DNA of 54,792 bases. It comes from SAR202 cluster bacterium. GTDB lineage: Bacteria; Chloroflexota; Dehalococcoidia; Lucifugimonadales; UBA826. Each line of letters begins with the position of its first letter. Within the stretch, counting starts at the first letter, position 1. This document shows, one piece after another, positions 52,623 to 54,792 of this stretch. The notes beneath the pieces are model-generated. The model saw only the letters and a program-made list of their open reading frames with translations. It was not told the origin of the DNA and did not search any database. Made by a program: the position numbers and the translations under genes. Location: assembly GCA_009392815.1 (NCBI GenBank), contig VFFS01000060.1:1-54792 (forward strand), read 5' to 3'.

Positions 52623-52922
52623 CTACTTAGATCTTCGGCCCAGGAAAAACACGATGTAGGTTCCCAGAAACGCGACTAAAGTCAACCATGCAAACAACGG
52701 GAATTTTGTCACCATGAACAAAATTCCCATTACAGCTGACAAAACTATCAGTTTTAGGGGGGAAATAACTCCAAAGCTTCTGCCTAAGCTTTGAAGAATC
52801 CAAATCTTCAGATCTTCGAACAACGGATTTTGGGGCTGAGGAGGGGGTGGCTCAGGAAGGTCACCAGAATCCTTCAAAATCTTCTCTATTTGATCTTCAT
52901 ATTTTTCAGATTTATCTGACAT
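52623..52922 (-). CDS. Small two-TM membrane protein, function unknown
   Basis: 99 residues. A charged N-terminal part, the proline run PEPPPPQPQ (about residues 23-31), an amphipathic helix FEDLKIWILQSLG, then two hydrophobic segments (LKLIVLSAVMGILFMVT and FAWLTLVAFLGTYIVFFLG) and a basic C-terminal end. I do not recognise a family. Lies between the reductase and tig on the opposite strand. A hairpin of seven perfect pairs (ACTTACT/AGTAAGT) is in the gap before its stop. Confidence 0.6.
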   Translation of the reverse strand: MSDKSEKYEDQIEKILKDSGDLPEPPPPQPQNPLFEDLKIWILQSLGRSFGVISPLKLIVLSAVMGILFMVTKFPLFAWLTLVAFLGTYIVFFLGRRSK

Positions 52923-53153
52923 TTCTACACTTGATTAGAAGATATATAACTCCAGAAACAGAACTCCACAAAAGTCTGTACTATACCGATGCTAATTATG
53001 AAACTTCACAGTGTCAATAATATCAATTGTTATACGAAGCAACCACCACTCCTATTTATGTCTTCATAGTTTTAGCAAACATTTTTAGTTAGTGTAACAA
53101 CTATAAATATGTACTGTCTTAACTTCAAAAATGGATATTCCCAAGCTGAGTGA

Positions 53154-53159
53154 TATAAT
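53154..53159 (+). promoter_or_regulatory. -10 box upstream of tig
   Basis: A perfect TATAAT at 53154-53159, about 44 bases before the GTG start. No good -35 hexamer is seen at 16-18 bases, so the promoter may use another contact or the match may be chance in AT-rich DNA. Confidence 0.35.
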
Positions 53160-53202
53160 TGCAAGGCTGTTCAATAAAAGTTTTGACCGTTAGGAGCCTC
53201 CC

Positions 53203-54555
53203 GTGAAAATAACTCAGGATGAGGTTGTAGAACGCCAAACAACTCTCCACATCGAACTAGATGACGAAGATATAGATCCTTACCTGCAACGTGCCTACAG
53301 TCGAGTGGTGCAGAACGTCAATATACCTGGATTTAGAAAAGGTAAAGCTCCCCGAAGCATCATAGAACAGTATTTCGGTCGAGAGTCACTACTAAATGAG
53401 ATACTAGATTCTATGCTTCCCGAACTTACCGGTAAGGCAATAACGGAAGAGGATATTGATGCTGTAGGTATGCCAAGCATTGACCTAGAGGGTTTGGATC
53501 CTTTCCAATTTTCTGCAGTGGTCCCCCTAAAGCCTGATATTAATTTAGGAGAATATAAAAGCATTAGGGTAGAAAAAGAAACTCCATCTCTCCCAGATGA
53601 TGCAATTGATGAACGGATAGAACAACTCAGACTCAGTGTTGCATCATGGGAACCAGTTGATCGAACTGTGCAAACAGGAGACATGGTTTCCACGCAAATA
53701 AAAGGTACTTTGGATGACGAAGTAATACTCGACGAAAGTGATGCAGTATACCTTGTCAATGAAGATATCGGACGCCCATTTCCAGGTTTTTCTGACAAAC
53801 TGGTCGGATTAGAAAGTGACGAGCCTTCATCATTCGATCTTGATATACCGGAAGATTTTCAAGACGAAAATCTGGCAGCTAAAAACATATCTTTTGAAGT
53901 TAATATAAAAGATATAAAGGAACGGGTTCTTCCAGAGTTAGATGATGCGTTCGCCCAAAGTATAGGTGAAGGATATGAGTCTCTTGAGGATCTGAGAGAA
54001 GAAGTCGATAAGAGCATTATCAACGAAGCAGAAACCGAAGCCTCACGAGCACATCGAGAAAACGTCATTCAGGCGCTTCTTGAATCGGCTACAGTAGAAC
54101 TACCTCCCCTATTGATAGAGCACGAATCAACTCATATGGTTGAAGAGCAGGAAAGAATGGTTACACAGGCAAACATGGTGCTTGATGACTATCTTACTTC
54201 GATAGGAAAAACCAGAACAGAACTTGAAGAGGAATCTAGAGATGAAGCTATTGGGAGACTTACAAGATCTTTCGTGCTTTCAGCTCTGGCCGATGAGGAA
54301 AACATAGATATTTCGGATGACGAGATAACCGAGAGAATAGAGGAACTATTCTCTAATTCTGATGAGGAAAAACCCGATTCAAGCCAGACTGCAGAGATGA
54401 TGGATTATATGCGCAGGTCGATGCGTATGGAACAGACTATGACACGACTAGAAGACATAGCTGAAGGCTATCCCGATGGAAAACCAGTTCAAAACGATGA
54501 TGAGGACACTCCTGAAGATACAGCTGAGGAATCTCTAGGAGAATCCGAGAAATAA
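53203..54555 (+). CDS. tig: Trigger factor
   Basis: Ribosome-bound chaperone and peptidyl-prolyl isomerase, 450 residues. The ribosome-binding signature is present as [21 protein letters not shown] (in two parts) near residues 36-56. The PPIase domain spans roughly 150-240 ([31 protein letters not shown]), and the long C-terminal helical arms follow, ending in a very acidic tail ([17 protein letters not shown]). GTG start with AGGAG 6 bases upstream. clpP follows 34 bases later, the usual order tig-clpP-clpX. Confidence 0.95.
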   Translation: MKITQDEVVERQTTLHIELDDEDIDPYLQRAYSRVVQNVNIPGFRKGKAPRSIIEQYFGRESLLNEILDSMLPELTGKAITEEDIDAVGMPSIDLEGLDPFQFSAVVPLKPDINLGEYKSIRVEKETPSLPDDAIDERIEQLRLSVASWEPVDRTVQTGDMVSTQIKGTLDDEVILDESDAVYLVNEDIGRPFPGFSDKLVGLESDEPSSFDLDIPEDFQDENLAAKNISFEVNIKDIKERVLPELDDAFAQSIGEGYESLEDLREEVDKSIINEAETEASRAHRENVIQALLESATVELPPLLIEHESTHMVEEQERMVTQANMVLDDYLTSIGKTRTELEEESRDEAIGRLTRSFVLSALADEENIDISDDEITERIEELFSNSDEEKPDSSQTAEMMDYMRRSMRMEQTMTRLEDIAEGYPDGKPVQNDDEDTPEDTAEESLGESEK

Positions 54556-54589
54556 TAAAACCCTAACCTATGGTGCAGGAGATTCTAAT

Positions 54590-54792
54590 ATGCTTCACCA
54601 ACCCGAAAATTTAATTCCAATGGTCGTAGAGAGGGATCCAAGAGGAGAACGATCATACGATATTTACTCTCTTTTGTTGAAAGAAAGAATCGTGTTTCTT
54701 GGTACTGGAATCAATGATCAGGTTGCTAACGCAATCATCGCCCAGCTTTTATTCCTAGATCGTGAGGACCCAGACAGAGACATAAACCTTTA
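54590..54792 (+). CDS. clpP: ATP-dependent Clp protease proteolytic subunit (partial, runs off the end)
   Basis: Only the first 67 residues are within the window. [34 protein letters not shown], in two parts, followed by [24 protein letters not shown] is the typical ClpP N terminus. ATG with AGGAG 7 bases upstream. The catalytic Ser-His-Asp lie beyond the window. Confidence 0.95.
   Translation, partial: MLHQPENLIPMVVERDPRGERSYDIYSLLLKERIVFLGTGINDQVANAIIAQLLFLDREDPDRDINL

Noticed and set aside
1-54792. CRISPR arrays, insertion sequences, prophage or toxin-antitoxin genes
   Set aside because: No regularly spaced repeats, transposase, integrase, phage structural or cas-like sequence was recognised on either strand.

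Overview
The window is a gene-dense, AT-leaning bacterial chromosome segment of about 50 genes. The gene content points to Chloroflexota, most likely a marine SAR202/Dehalococcoidia-type lineage. Evidence for this is the many catabolic paralogues (FAD-dependent amine/amino-acid oxidases, SDRs, MFS carriers, a phosphotriesterase-like hydrolase, an HpaI-type aldolase), a DUF5679 zinc ribbon, a KorAB-type 2-oxoacid oxidoreductase, a DUF1800 protein, and a trigger factor-clpP pair. Strong Shine-Dalgarno motifs and frequent GTG/TTG starts fit too. The taxonomic placement is inference from content; no 16S rRNA gene is present.

Layout. 0-17 kb is an accessory catabolic region: aldolase and MFS, a second MFS carrier and a PTE-like hydrolase, VOC, RidA, an FAD amine oxidase, an S51 peptidase, a thioredoxin-like ferredoxin, an SDR, a Vms1/VLRF1-type release factor, a large alpha/beta hydrolase, rpiB, a uronate-dehydrogenase-like epimerase, a 47-aa DUF5679 protein, a class III aminotransferase, a second FAD oxidase and a NIPSNAP protein. 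17-21.5 kb holds galE and a tight acyl-CoA synthetase / HAD / PPi-type phosphofructokinase operon. At 21.5 kb a clear SAM-I riboswitch with its own terminator precedes a methyl-cycle operon: MTA phosphorylase, rhodanese, a PfkB kinase, ahcY and metK, followed by a phosphohexomutase, a YcaQ-like glycosylase and polA. 32-36 kb carries a DUF1800 protein, an NHL beta-propeller protein, tRNA-Gly(TCC) and an unrecognised membrane-anchored HExxH protein. 36-43 kb holds an acyl-CoA dehydrogenase, an MDR reductase, speD-speE, a UvrD/PcrA helicase and two MaoC-type proteins. 43-50.6 kb holds korB-korA, ccmB-ccmA, queF-queC, an FAH-family protein and ccdA. 50.7-54.8 kb holds a sulfite/nitrite reductase, a small membrane protein, tig and the start of clpP.

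How the genes fit together. SpeD and SpeE consume SAM and release methylthioadenosine, which the MTA phosphorylase in the riboswitch operon can recycle. AhcY and possibly the PfkB kinase would deal with S-adenosylhomocysteine and adenosine, and MetK regenerates SAM, so the riboswitch sits at the head of the whole cycle. The RidA protein lies tail to tail with an amine oxidase whose imine products it could hydrolyse. No CRISPR array, insertion sequence, prophage or clear integrative element was seen.
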